DNA of 6,670 nucleotides from an uncultured Carnobacterium sp. (GTDB lineage Bacteria; Bacillota; Bacilli; Lactobacillales; Aerococcaceae): positions 1-6,670 of the forward strand of contig CALALK010000018.1 in the NCBI GenBank assembly GCA_937923125.1, written 5' to 3'. Shown here one piece after another: positions 1-5,807 of the stretch. The first letter of the stretch is position 1. Every line of letters starts with the position of its first letter. The translations under genes were made by a program, and so were the position numbers. The notes beneath the pieces are model-generated. The model ran no database searches. It was not told the origin of the DNA and saw only the letters and a list, made by a program, of their open reading frames with translations.

Positions 1-72
1 CAGTTCCAAGTACTGGATCATCGCCTAACTTTCCACGGGATTTGTAAAAATTGCCAGCAAAAGGAAGGGTAG
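1..72 (+). CDS. fur: Ferric uptake regulator Fur, C-terminal end only
   Basis: The first reading frame from base 1 is open for 23 codons and stops at TAG 70-72. The tail reads FQVLDHRLTFHGICKNCQQK. The HRLTFHGIC segment closely resembles, from memory, the C-terminus of Bacillus Fur, and the CxxC pair (CKNC) fits the second half of the structural zinc site of Fur-family repressors. Fur is a cytosolic iron-sensing dimer that represses iron-uptake genes. The position, 3 nt upstream of xerD, matches the fur-xerD neighbourhood of Bacillus and favours Fur over its paralogues PerR and Zur. The DNA-binding domain and start lie outside the window, so the family is well supported and the exact subfamily somewhat less so. 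The xerD ribosome site (AAGGAAGGG, 61-69) lies inside this gene's last codons, which suggests translational coupling. Confidence 0.85.
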   Translation, partial: QFQVLDHRLTFHGICKNCQQKEG

Positions 73-75
73 AAG

Positions 76-960
76 ATGAAAGAAATACACTACTTCTTAG
101 ATAGTATTGCCGTTCAAGGGCTATCCGATAATACCGTTGCAAGCTATAAGCGGGACTTGGAAAAATTTTCTCAGTTTTTAGAAGAACAAAAAGTGTCACG
201 TCTTCAGGATGTGGACCATACAACGATGGTGCTCTTTCTTCAAAAGCTAAAGAAAGATGAGTATGCTGTTAGTTCAACGAGTCGCATGATTAGTTGCTTG
301 AAGAAGTTCTTTCAGTTTCTCGTGCAAGAGCGAATGATTGAACGAGACCCAACACAACAAATTCATCCCCCTAAACCGAAGAAGCAGTTGCCAAAAGCGC
401 TCAGTATCGACGAAGTGAACAGGTTGCTTGAGGTGCCAGACACATCAACGGTTTTAGGACTAAGGGATAAGGCGATGCTGGAACTCTTATATGCAACCGG
501 GATGCGGGTGAGTGAACTGATTAGCATTGAACTCAGTGATTTGCATCTAGAGCTTGGATTTCTACAAACGATTGGGAAAGGAAACAAGCAACGCATCATC
601 CCAATCGGTCAAGAAGCAACCAATTGGATTCAAAACTATTTGGAATATGCCCGTCCTGCCTTAGAAGATGAGAAGAAGTTATCAAATGTCTTGTTCTTAA
701 ATCATCGTGGAGGACCGTTTACACGTCAAGGCTTCTGGAAGAATTTGAAGAAAATTGTTCAGACGGCGATGATTACAAAGGAAGTAAGCCCGCATACATT
801 GCGCCATTCCTTTGCAACACATATTTTAGAAGCGGGTGCCGACCTTCGAATCGTGCAGGAATTACTAGGGCACTCAGATATTAGTACGACACAAATTTAT
901 ACACATATTACAAATGAACGAATGAAGGAAATTTACAAACAAGCACATCCTCGTTCGTAA
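76..960 (+). CDS. xerD: Site-specific tyrosine recombinase XerD
   Basis: This 294-residue protein is a full-length Xer recombinase (E. coli XerD has 298). Residues 1 to about 90 form the helical SAM-like core-binding domain and about 107-294 the catalytic domain. All six active-site residues are visible: R144 (TGMRVSEL), K168 (IGKGNKQR), H240 and R243 (SPHTLRHSFATH), H266 (LLGHSD) and nucleophile Y275 (TTQIYTH). They sit at a constant offset of -4 from E. coli XerD, which favours XerD over XerC. With XerC it resolves chromosome dimers at dif, coordinated by the septal translocase FtsK. The start is ATG 76, 6 nt after AAGGAAGGG; the gap to fur is 3 nt. Arginine codons are mixed (CGT, CGA, CGC, CGG, AGG), unlike the next two genes. 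A paralogous integrase is unlikely given the fur-adjacent context. Confidence 0.95.
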   Translation: MKEIHYFLDSIAVQGLSDNTVASYKRDLEKFSQFLEEQKVSRLQDVDHTTMVLFLQKLKKDEYAVSSTSRMISCLKKFFQFLVQERMIERDPTQQIHPPKPKKQLPKALSIDEVNRLLEVPDTSTVLGLRDKAMLELLYATGMRVSELISIELSDLHLELGFLQTIGKGNKQRIIPIGQEATNWIQNYLEYARPALEDEKKLSNVLFLNHRGGPFTRQGFWKNLKKIVQTAMITKEVSPHTLRHSFATHILEAGADLRIVQELLGHSDISTTQIYTHITNERMKEIYKQAHPRS

Positions 961-985
961 TATTTAGAAAATGGAGATGAAATGA

Positions 986-2155
986 ATGAAATTTAAAAGA
1001 ATACATGTCATTGTAATGGACTCTGTAGGGATTGGAGAAGCACCAGATGCTGCAAACTTTGATGATGCAGGTTCACATACTCTAGGTCATATTTCTGAAA
1101 CGGTAGGCTTAAATGTACCAAATATGCAACGTTATGGCTTAGGAAATATCGCTCCTTTAAAAACAGTTCCACCAGTAGAACATCCTGAAGGAAGCTACAC
1201 TAAATTAGAAGAAGTTTCTGTAGGGAAAGATACAATGACAGGTCACTGGGAATTAATGGGATTAAATATTAAAACTCCTTTCCGTGTATTCCCTGAAGGT
1301 TTCCCACAAGAATTATTAGACCGTATTTCTGAGTTCTCAGGAAGAGGAATCGTATGTAACTTACCATATAGTGGTACAGCTGTTATTGATGACTACGGTA
1401 AACACCAAATGGAAACAGGCGATTTAATCGTTTATACTTCTGCAGACCCTGTAATGCAAATTGCAGCGCATGAAGAGATTATTCCACTGGAAGAGTTATA
1501 CCGTATTTGCGAATACGCTCGTGAAATTACAAAAGACGATCCATACATGATTGGTCGTATTATCGCACGTCCTTATGTGGGGGAACCAGGCAACTTCCAA
1601 AGAACTTCAAACCGTCATGACTATGCCTTAAGTCCATTTGGTGAAACAACATTAGACTTCTTGAAGAAAGATGGATTTGATGTAATTGCAATCGGTAAAA
1701 TTAACGACATCTTCAACGGACAAGGGATTACTGAATTCGTTCGTACAAAAGACAATATGGATGGCGTAGATAAACTAGTAGAAGTATTGAAGAAAGACTT
1801 CACTGGTATGAGTTTCTTAAACTTAGTAGACTTCGATGCGGTTTATGGACACCGTCGTAATACGAAAGGATACGGCGAAGCACTTGAAGCGTTTGATGCT
1901 CGTATTCCAGAAATCGTAGAAAATATGCAAGAAGATGATTTATTAATTATTACTGCTGACCACGGAAACGACCCAACATTCAAAGGGACAGACCACACTC
2001 GTGAGTACATTCCAGTGTTAGCAATTAGCAAATCATTAAAACACCCAACACACTTACCACAAGGACACTTCAGCGATATCGCAGAAACAATCAGCGAAAA
2101 CTTTGGTGTTGCGTCAACTGGTAACGGAACAAGTTTCTTAAAAGAATTAAACTAA
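986..2155 (+). CDS. deoB: Phosphopentomutase DeoB
   Basis: This enzyme interconverts (deoxy)ribose-1-phosphate and (deoxy)ribose-5-phosphate in the cytosol, feeding nucleoside sugars into central metabolism or back into nucleotides. The 389-residue length is typical. It belongs to the alkaline phosphatase superfamily and its two-manganese site is complete: D12 ([12 protein letters not shown]), phospho-accepting T83 ([10 protein letters not shown]), D284 and H289 ([10 protein letters not shown]), D325 and H326 (TADHGND) and H337 (GTDHTRE). These line up with the residues known for the Bacillus cereus enzyme. The cap domain occupies roughly residues 100-215. Start ATG 986 follows GGAG (973-976) by 9 nt; the ATG at 982 is out of frame and stops after four codons. 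The gene lies 25 nt after xerD and 19 nt before punA, its pathway partner. Arginine is encoded only by CGT (13) or AGA (3), a pattern of well-expressed genes. Confidence 0.97.
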   Translation: MKFKRIHVIVMDSVGIGEAPDAANFDDAGSHTLGHISETVGLNVPNMQRYGLGNIAPLKTVPPVEHPEGSYTKLEEVSVGKDTMTGHWELMGLNIKTPFRVFPEGFPQELLDRISEFSGRGIVCNLPYSGTAVIDDYGKHQMETGDLIVYTSADPVMQIAAHEEIIPLEELYRICEYAREITKDDPYMIGRIIARPYVGEPGNFQRTSNRHDYALSPFGETTLDFLKKDGFDVIAIGKINDIFNGQGITEFVRTKDNMDGVDKLVEVLKKDFTGMSFLNLVDFDAVYGHRRNTKGYGEALEAFDARIPEIVENMQEDDLLIITADHGNDPTFKGTDHTREYIPVLAISKSLKHPTHLPQGHFSDIAETISENFGVASTGNGTSFLKELN

Positions 2156-2174
2156 TATAGAAAGAGGGAACAAC

Positions 2175-2990
2175 ATGAGCAAATACGAACAATTAGTTGA
2201 AACAAAAACGTTTTTACAAGAAAAAGGCATTGGTCATATTGATTTCGGAATGATTTTAGGATCAGGTCTTGGTGAACTTGCTGGAGAAGTAAAGAACCCA
2301 TTAATCTTTGACTATAAAGATATTCCAAACTTCCCAGTATCAACAGTAGTCGGTCATGCTGGCCGTCTTGTATATGGTGAATTAGAAGGAAAATTCGTTT
2401 TAATCATGGATGGACGTTTCCACTACTATGAAGGTTATGATATGGAAACAGTAACGTTCCCAATTCGTTTAATGAAACTATTAGACGTTGAAACGATTAT
2501 CGTTACAAACTCTGCAGGTGGTGCAAACCCAACATTTGAACCAGGGGACTTAATGATTATTACAGATCAAATTAACTACACTGGTACAAACCCATTAATC
2601 GGACCAAACGACGACCGCTTTGGACCTCGTTTCCCTGATATGAGCCACGCGTACCACGAATACGGACAAGAAGTGGTTCGTAAAGCAGCGAAAGAATTAA
2701 ACATCAATATTAAAGAAGGAGTATACATGGGATACTCTGGACCAACTTATGAAACACCAGCAGAAATTCGCTTCACGCAAGCAATTGGTGGGGATGCTGT
2801 GGGAATGTCAACAGTTCCTGAAGTGATTGTGGCAAACCATGCTGGAATTAAAGTGATTGGGATTTCATGTATCACAAACTTAGCTGCAGGAATGCAAGCA
2901 AACTTAAACCACGAAGAAGTGGTAGAAACAACACAACGCGTTAAAGAAGTGTTCAAATCATTAGTTCGTCGAGTACTTGTTTTATATTAA
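2175..2990 (+). CDS. punA: Purine nucleoside phosphorylase, trimeric type (PNP-I)
   Basis: The 271-residue product phosphorolyses purine (deoxy)nucleosides to the free base plus (deoxy)ribose-1-phosphate, which is the substrate of the upstream DeoB. Motifs of the trimeric guanosine/inosine-preferring family are present in order: phosphate-binding GSGLG (S30), VGHAGRLVYG (H61), GRFHYYEGY (R81, H83, Y85), TNSAGG (111-116), GPTYETPAEIR (E193), VGMSTVPE (M211), ITNLAAG with base-contacting N235, and NHEEV (H246). They correspond to S33, H86, Y88, E201, M219, N243 and H257 of human PNP. This separates it from hexameric DeoD-type phosphorylases and from MTA phosphorylase. Start ATG 2175 follows AGAGGGAA (2163-2170). 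The deoB-punA pairing is conserved in Bacillus (drm-pupG). Codon use resembles deoB. Exact base preference cannot be read from the sequence, so inosine/guanosine is a family inference. Confidence 0.96.
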   Translation: MSKYEQLVETKTFLQEKGIGHIDFGMILGSGLGELAGEVKNPLIFDYKDIPNFPVSTVVGHAGRLVYGELEGKFVLIMDGRFHYYEGYDMETVTFPIRLMKLLDVETIIVTNSAGGANPTFEPGDLMIITDQINYTGTNPLIGPNDDRFGPRFPDMSHAYHEYGQEVVRKAAKELNINIKEGVYMGYSGPTYETPAEIRFTQAIGGDAVGMSTVPEVIVANHAGIKVIGISCITNLAAGMQANLNHEEVVETTQRVKEVFKSLVRRVLVLY

Positions 2991-3002
2991 GAGACGAACC
3001 TC

Positions 3003-3010
3003 GAGGAGGA
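3003..3010 (+). promoter_or_regulatory. Ribosome binding site that decides the ribT start
   Basis: GAGGAGGA directly abuts the ATG at 3011, leaving no spacer, but lies 6 nt before the in-frame TTG at 3017. Normal Shine-Dalgarno spacing therefore favours the TTG. The site also forms the right half of the 8-bp palindrome CCTCGAGG (2999-3006). Confidence 0.7.
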
Positions 3011-3016
3011 ATGAAT

Positions 3017-3394
3017 TTGTTAGTACCTTATTCAGCAACGAATAAAAAAATTGCAATGGGATTGCTTTCCTACATCCCAGAATTCAAGGACTTTAAACGA
3101 TTGCAAGAGGAAATTGAAGAAATCGCGACAAATCCATCCATCAAATGCTGGCTCTGGAAAGAGTCAGAAAGCGATAATTTTATCGGATTGATTGGCGGAG
3201 AAAGTACAACAGACACAATTGTGATTAAATACTTATCGATTTCACCTTCGTTTCGTGGGGAAAATAAAACATTCCAAATGTTAGAAGATTTAACAAAGAT
3301 GGAAGATAAAGTATTAAGCGGAACGATTGAAACAAGCGTCATTCTCGCAAAATGGAATAAACATCGTGTAAGTGAGGGACCATGGAAGATTTAA
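3017..3394 (+). CDS. ribT: RibT-like GNAT-family protein (putative N-acetyltransferase), orphan from the riboflavin operon
   Basis: From TTG 3017 the product has 125 residues (127 from ATG 3011). TTG is preferred on ribosome-site spacing and because the resulting N-terminus, reaching KKIAMGLLSYIP, matches B. subtilis RibT (124 residues, recalled from memory) in both start and length. RibT is a small GNAT-fold protein encoded at the end of the Bacillus riboflavin operon; its substrate is unknown. A WLWKE motif, then IGLIGGE and the strand IKYLSISPSFRG fit the GNAT core. The usual acetyl-CoA loop (R/QxxGxG/A) reads RGENKT, so the second glycine position is lost and catalysis is doubtful. No riboflavin genes or FMN riboswitch are nearby. 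It overlaps scpA by 13 nt, recalling the ribT-ypuF-scpA order of Bacillus, so coupling to condensin expression may explain its retention. The family call is fairly sure; the function is not. Confidence 0.75.
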   Translation: MLVPYSATNKKIAMGLLSYIPEFKDFKRLQEEIEEIATNPSIKCWLWKESESDNFIGLIGGESTTDTIVIKYLSISPSFRGENKTFQMLEDLTKMEDKVLSGTIETSVILAKWNKHRVSEGPWKI

Positions 3395-4143
3395 CGATTA
3401 AAGTAGCTGAATACGAAGGACCGATGGACGTCCTCTTGCATCTGATTCGTGAGATGAAAATTGATATTTACGATATTCCGATGAATGAGTTAACAAAGCA
3501 GTATTTGAACTTCATTCATTCGATGAAAACATTGGAATTGGAAGTGGCAGCTGAATATTTAGTAATGGCGTCGACCTTATTAGAAATTAAAGCGAGAATG
3601 CTTCTTCCAAAACCAAAGTTAGAAGAGTTGGATGAAGATGGGGAACCAATTGTGGAAGATCCTCGTGACCAGCTGGTGCAACAACTATTGGAATATCAAC
3701 AAATTAAAGAAAATGCCAAAAAACTTGAGGAGCTCTCTTTCCTAAGGGGATTACACTTCGGGAAAGAAGCGAGTGACTTGTCTTCGATGCAAGAGATTAT
3801 CCCTTTGAAAGAAGGAGAAGTGACAACTCAAGATTTATGGAATGCGTTAAAAAAATTAGCGCGTAAGAATATTGCAAAAATGCCGCTCAAGGCGAATATT
3901 CAACATGAAACGCATACGGTTGAAGAATTAATGGATTCGATTATTTCAAAAATTGAGCATACAGATAAGAAACAAGTTCCTTTTGAGGAATGTTTCCCTG
4001 CCTTCAATCGACATGCGATTACAACAACATTTTTAGCGATGTTACAGCTCGTTCGAGAACATCGTGTCCGTTTTATTCAAAGTTCTCCGTATGAGGATAT
4101 TTTGATTGAGAAAAGACAAGAAAAGGAGAAAGAGAGTGACTAA
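3382..4143 (+). CDS. scpA: Segregation and condensation protein A (kleisin subunit of SMC-ScpAB)
   Basis: ScpA bridges the two heads of the SMC dimer and binds ScpB, forming the bacterial condensin that is loaded near the origin and organises and segregates the nucleoid. The 253 residues show the kleisin layout. The N-terminal SMC-neck-binding domain begins with YEGPMDVLLHLI (11-22), followed by the conserved helix from AAEYL to MLLP (56-76). A charged linker with DEDGEPIVEDPRDQL (84-98) starts the ScpB-binding middle. A C-terminal winged helix (about 195-245) ends with TTFLAMLQLVREHRV. Start ATG 3382 lies inside ribT, overlapping it by 13 nt, behind GTGAGGGA (3372-3379), so its translation is probably coupled to ribT. 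The last 8 nt overlap scpB. Length and motifs agree with the family, and nothing is missing. Confidence 0.97.
   Translation: MEDLTIKVAEYEGPMDVLLHLIREMKIDIYDIPMNELTKQYLNFIHSMKTLELEVAAEYLVMASTLLEIKARMLLPKPKLEELDEDGEPIVEDPRDQLVQQLLEYQQIKENAKKLEELSFLRGLHFGKEASDLSSMQEIIPLKEGEVTTQDLWNALKKLARKNIAKMPLKANIQHETHTVEELMDSIISKIEHTDKKQVPFEECFPAFNRHAITTTFLAMLQLVREHRVRFIQSSPYEDILIEKRQEKEKESD
4123..4128 (+). promoter_or_regulatory. Ribosome binding site that decides the scpB start
   Basis: AAGGAG lies 7 nt before GTG 4136, which is ideal spacing. The longer in-frame alternative, TTG 4106, has no purine-rich site in front of it and would add ten mostly basic residues (KDKKRRKR-like) not seen at the start of ScpB proteins. 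Confidence 0.75.
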
Positions 4144-4756
4144 TTACATTTCAGTACTAGAAGGCTTACTATTTGTGGCTGGAGATGATGGGATTTCATT
4201 AGAAGAAGCAAGCTATATTTTAGAACTCGAAAGAAGCGCGGTTCGTCAGCTATTAGATGAATTAAAGAAACGCTTAGAAGATGAAAATAGTGGATTAGAG
4301 CTTCTTTTGACGGCTTCTCATTATAAACTCGTGACAAAAGCAAGTTTAAAATCCTATATCGAAAAATATGCAGTTTCTCCATATTCTTCTCAATTGTCTC
4401 AAGCGTCTCTAGAAACGTTAGCGATTATTGCGTATAAGCAACCTGTCACACGTGTAGATATTGAATCGATTCGTGGGGTTCAAAGTAGTGGTTCGATTCA
4501 AAAACTATTACTAAGAGACTTAATCGAAGAGGCTGGAAGGTTAGATTCACCAGGACGTCCAAAGCTGTATAAGACAACAGCTTACTTCATGGATTACTTT
4601 GGATTAGAATCTCTTGATGCCCTGCCAGATGCTTCTGATTTATTCGATTTAGATTCTGAAGAAGCGAATCAATTATTTAGAGATAATCATGATTTGTTTG
4701 AAGAGTTGGAAATGCGCTCTAAAGAACATCATGAAGTAGAAGAAGAGAAAGAGTAG
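4136..4756 (+). CDS. scpB: Segregation and condensation protein B (SMC-ScpAB subunit)
   Basis: ScpB forms a dimer of two tandem winged-helix domains that embraces the central part of ScpA and regulates SMC ATPase activity. From GTG 4136 the product is 206 residues, close to the roughly 197 of B. subtilis. Residues 1-75 (MTNYISVLEGLLFVAGDDG onward) form the first winged helix. Residues 87-160 form the second and carry the family signature: LETLAIIAYKQPVTR, IRGVQSSGSIQKLL, GRLDSPGRPKLY and a final FMDYFGL. The C-terminal tail (about 162-206) is strongly acidic and probably disordered. A longer version from TTG 4106 is possible but unlikely, because the ribosome site at 4123-4128 serves the GTG. 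The gene overlaps scpA by 8 nt (GTGACTAA), so 1:1 coupled translation of the two partners is expected. Confidence 0.95.
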   Translation: MTNYISVLEGLLFVAGDDGISLEEASYILELERSAVRQLLDELKKRLEDENSGLELLLTASHYKLVTKASLKSYIEKYAVSPYSSQLSQASLETLAIIAYKQPVTRVDIESIRGVQSSGSIQKLLLRDLIEEAGRLDSPGRPKLYKTTAYFMDYFGLESLDALPDASDLFDLDSEEANQLFRDNHDLFEELEMRSKEHHEVEEEKE

Positions 4757-4764
4757 GTTTTTTT

Positions 4765-5493
4765 GTGGAAAGATTACAAAAAGTAATGGCACACGCTGGT
4801 GTGGCATCCCGCAGAAAATGTGAGGCATTTATTCAAGAAGGCCGTGTTAAAGTTAACGGTGAAGTCGTAAGAGAACTCGGTTTTAAAGTAGGTGCTAATG
4901 ATAAAATTGAGGTAGATGGTATTCCGATTTATAAAGAAGAACCTGTGTACTTTATGTTTTATAAACCAAAAGGCGTTCTTTCAAGTGCCAGTGATGATAA
5001 AGGAAGAACCGTTGTTACAGATTATTTCAAAGAGGTAGAGCAACGCGTGTATCCAGTAGGTCGTTTGGACTACGATACAACAGGTCTTCTTTTATTAACG
5101 AATGACGGAGAGTTTTCAAACTTGATGACCCATCCAAAGCATCACGTAGAAAAGAAATATATTGCGAAAGTTAAAGGGGTTCCTACTCCTAGACAAATGC
5201 GTCAATTGGAACGTGGAATCGTCTTAGATGGCAAGAAAACGTCAAATGCAAGAGCTCAAATTTTATCGGTTGATACAGATAAAGGAACAGGGATTGTAGC
5301 TTTAACGATTCATGAAGGCTGGAACCATCAAGTGAAGCGTATGTTTGAGGCTGTAGAGTTACCTGTTATGAAATTAAAACGTGAAGAGTTTGGATTTTTA
5401 ACATTGGAAAATTTACGCCCTGGAGATTATCGTGAATTGCGACCTTTTGAAGTACAAAAGCTTATAAAACTCGCGTTAGACGATGAAAAATAA
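4765..5493 (+). CDS. rluB: 23S rRNA pseudouridine synthase RluB (RsuA/RluB family)
   Basis: The enzyme isomerises a uridine in the peptidyl-transferase region of 23S rRNA, corresponding to U2605 in E. coli. An S4 RNA-binding domain (residues 1 to about 60, MERLQKVMAHAGVASRRKCE) precedes the catalytic domain. Family motifs are MFYKPKG (64-70), the active-site GRLDYDTTGLLLLTNDG with nucleophile D102, KKYIAKVKG (130-138), and EGWNHQVKRMFEA (184-196). The 242-residue length and absence of a long tail fit Gram-positive RluB (B. subtilis YpuL). RsuA, which acts on 16S rRNA, is a close paralogue, but the position after scpB matches rluB in Bacillus. The start is GTG 4765 after a weak AGTAGG (4752-4757) overlapping the scpB stop and a run of seven T, so initiation probably depends on ribosomes finishing scpB. 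It is the last gene before the terminator. Confidence 0.93.
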   Translation: MERLQKVMAHAGVASRRKCEAFIQEGRVKVNGEVVRELGFKVGANDKIEVDGIPIYKEEPVYFMFYKPKGVLSSASDDKGRTVVTDYFKEVEQRVYPVGRLDYDTTGLLLLTNDGEFSNLMTHPKHHVEKKYIAKVKGVPTPRQMRQLERGIVLDGKKTSNARAQILSVDTDKGTGIVALTIHEGWNHQVKRMFEAVELPVMKLKREEFGFLTLENLRPGDYRELRPFEVQKLIKLALDDEK

Positions 5494-5521
5494 AGGCCTA
5501 TTAGGGAGTAATACAAAGAGA

Positions 5522-5550
5522 AAAACGGACTCACAGGATGAGTCCGTTTT
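5522..5550. terminator. Bidirectional intrinsic terminator between rluB and fer
   Basis: AAAACGGACTCA (5522-5533) and TGAGTCCGTTTT (5539-5550) are perfect reverse complements: a 12-bp stem with a CAGGA loop. On the plus strand the stem ends in TTTT followed by GTTTATT. On the minus strand it ends in a run of five T (complement of 5521-5525). It lies 28 nt after the rluB stop and 2 nt beyond the fer stop, so it can end transcription from both converging genes. Confidence 0.92.
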
Positions 5551-5552
5551 GT

Positions 5553-5807
5553 TTATTCTTCAGTAAATGGTGTATTTTTCCTTTTTATAGCACCCGTTGG
5601 ACAGGCTGTGTAAGCCTCCTTGAAGGATTCTATCGTATCTTCTGGTAGCGGAATTGTTCCAGTATTCTGATCTTGTTTTACAAAGGCAATTCCTTCTGCA
5701 TCATACTCGAAGATTTCAGGAGAACGTAGTTGGCAAATTCCACACGCAATACAAGATTCGCAATCAACTTTTGCATAAATTTTTGAAAGAGAGGATTTTT
5801 TATCCAT
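5553..5807 (-). CDS. fer: Small [4Fe-4S] ferredoxin (Fer)
   Basis: This 84-residue cytosolic electron carrier resembles the single-cluster Bacillus ferredoxin (about 82 residues). The cluster ligands are C19, C22 and C25 (CIACGIC) and the distant C69 in ACPTGAI. The conserved strand [13 protein letters not shown] follows. The usual second cluster motif is missing, so it carries one [4Fe-4S] cluster. A fifth cysteine, C16, three residues before the first ligand, is unusual. Start ATG 5807-5805 has an excellent AAAAGGAG site (5817-5824, minus strand) 9 nt upstream. It stops 2 nt before the shared terminator. The gene is divergent from ypbB and their start codons overlap, as part of the fer/ypbB-recQ neighbourhood of Bacillus. 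Its redox partner is not indicated by the context. Confidence 0.92.
   Translation of the reverse strand: MDKKSSLSKIYAKVDCESCIACGICQLRSPEIFEYDAEGIAFVKQDQNTGTIPLPEDTIESFKEAYTACPTGAIKRKNTPFTEE

Noticed and set aside
932..963. Possible deoB promoter: TTTACA (932-937) and TAATAT (958-963).
   Set aside because: The spacer is 20 nt, too long for a standard sigma-A promoter, and the -10 matches only 4 of 6 positions. No TG extension is present.
2991..3016. Possible FMN riboswitch or other leader before the ribT-like gene.
   Set aside because: Only 26 nt separate the punA stop from the TTG start, far too short for a riboswitch, and no conserved RFN motif is visible.
3070..3342. Minus-strand open frame of 90 codons opposite ribT, and similar antisense frames opposite xerD, deoB, punA and scpB.
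   Set aside because: Each lies wholly opposite a well-supported conserved gene, lacks a ribosome site, and shows no recognisable protein family; they are shadows of codon bias.
5483..5566. Small plus-strand frame (27 codons) from the ATG in the end of rluB.
   Set aside because: It has no ribosome site and runs straight through the terminator hairpin into the fer 3' end.
5730..5779. Possible ypbB promoter inside fer (TTGGCA at 5730-5735; CATAAA at 5774-5779).
   Set aside because: The two elements are 38 nt apart, and neither has a partner at proper spacing.
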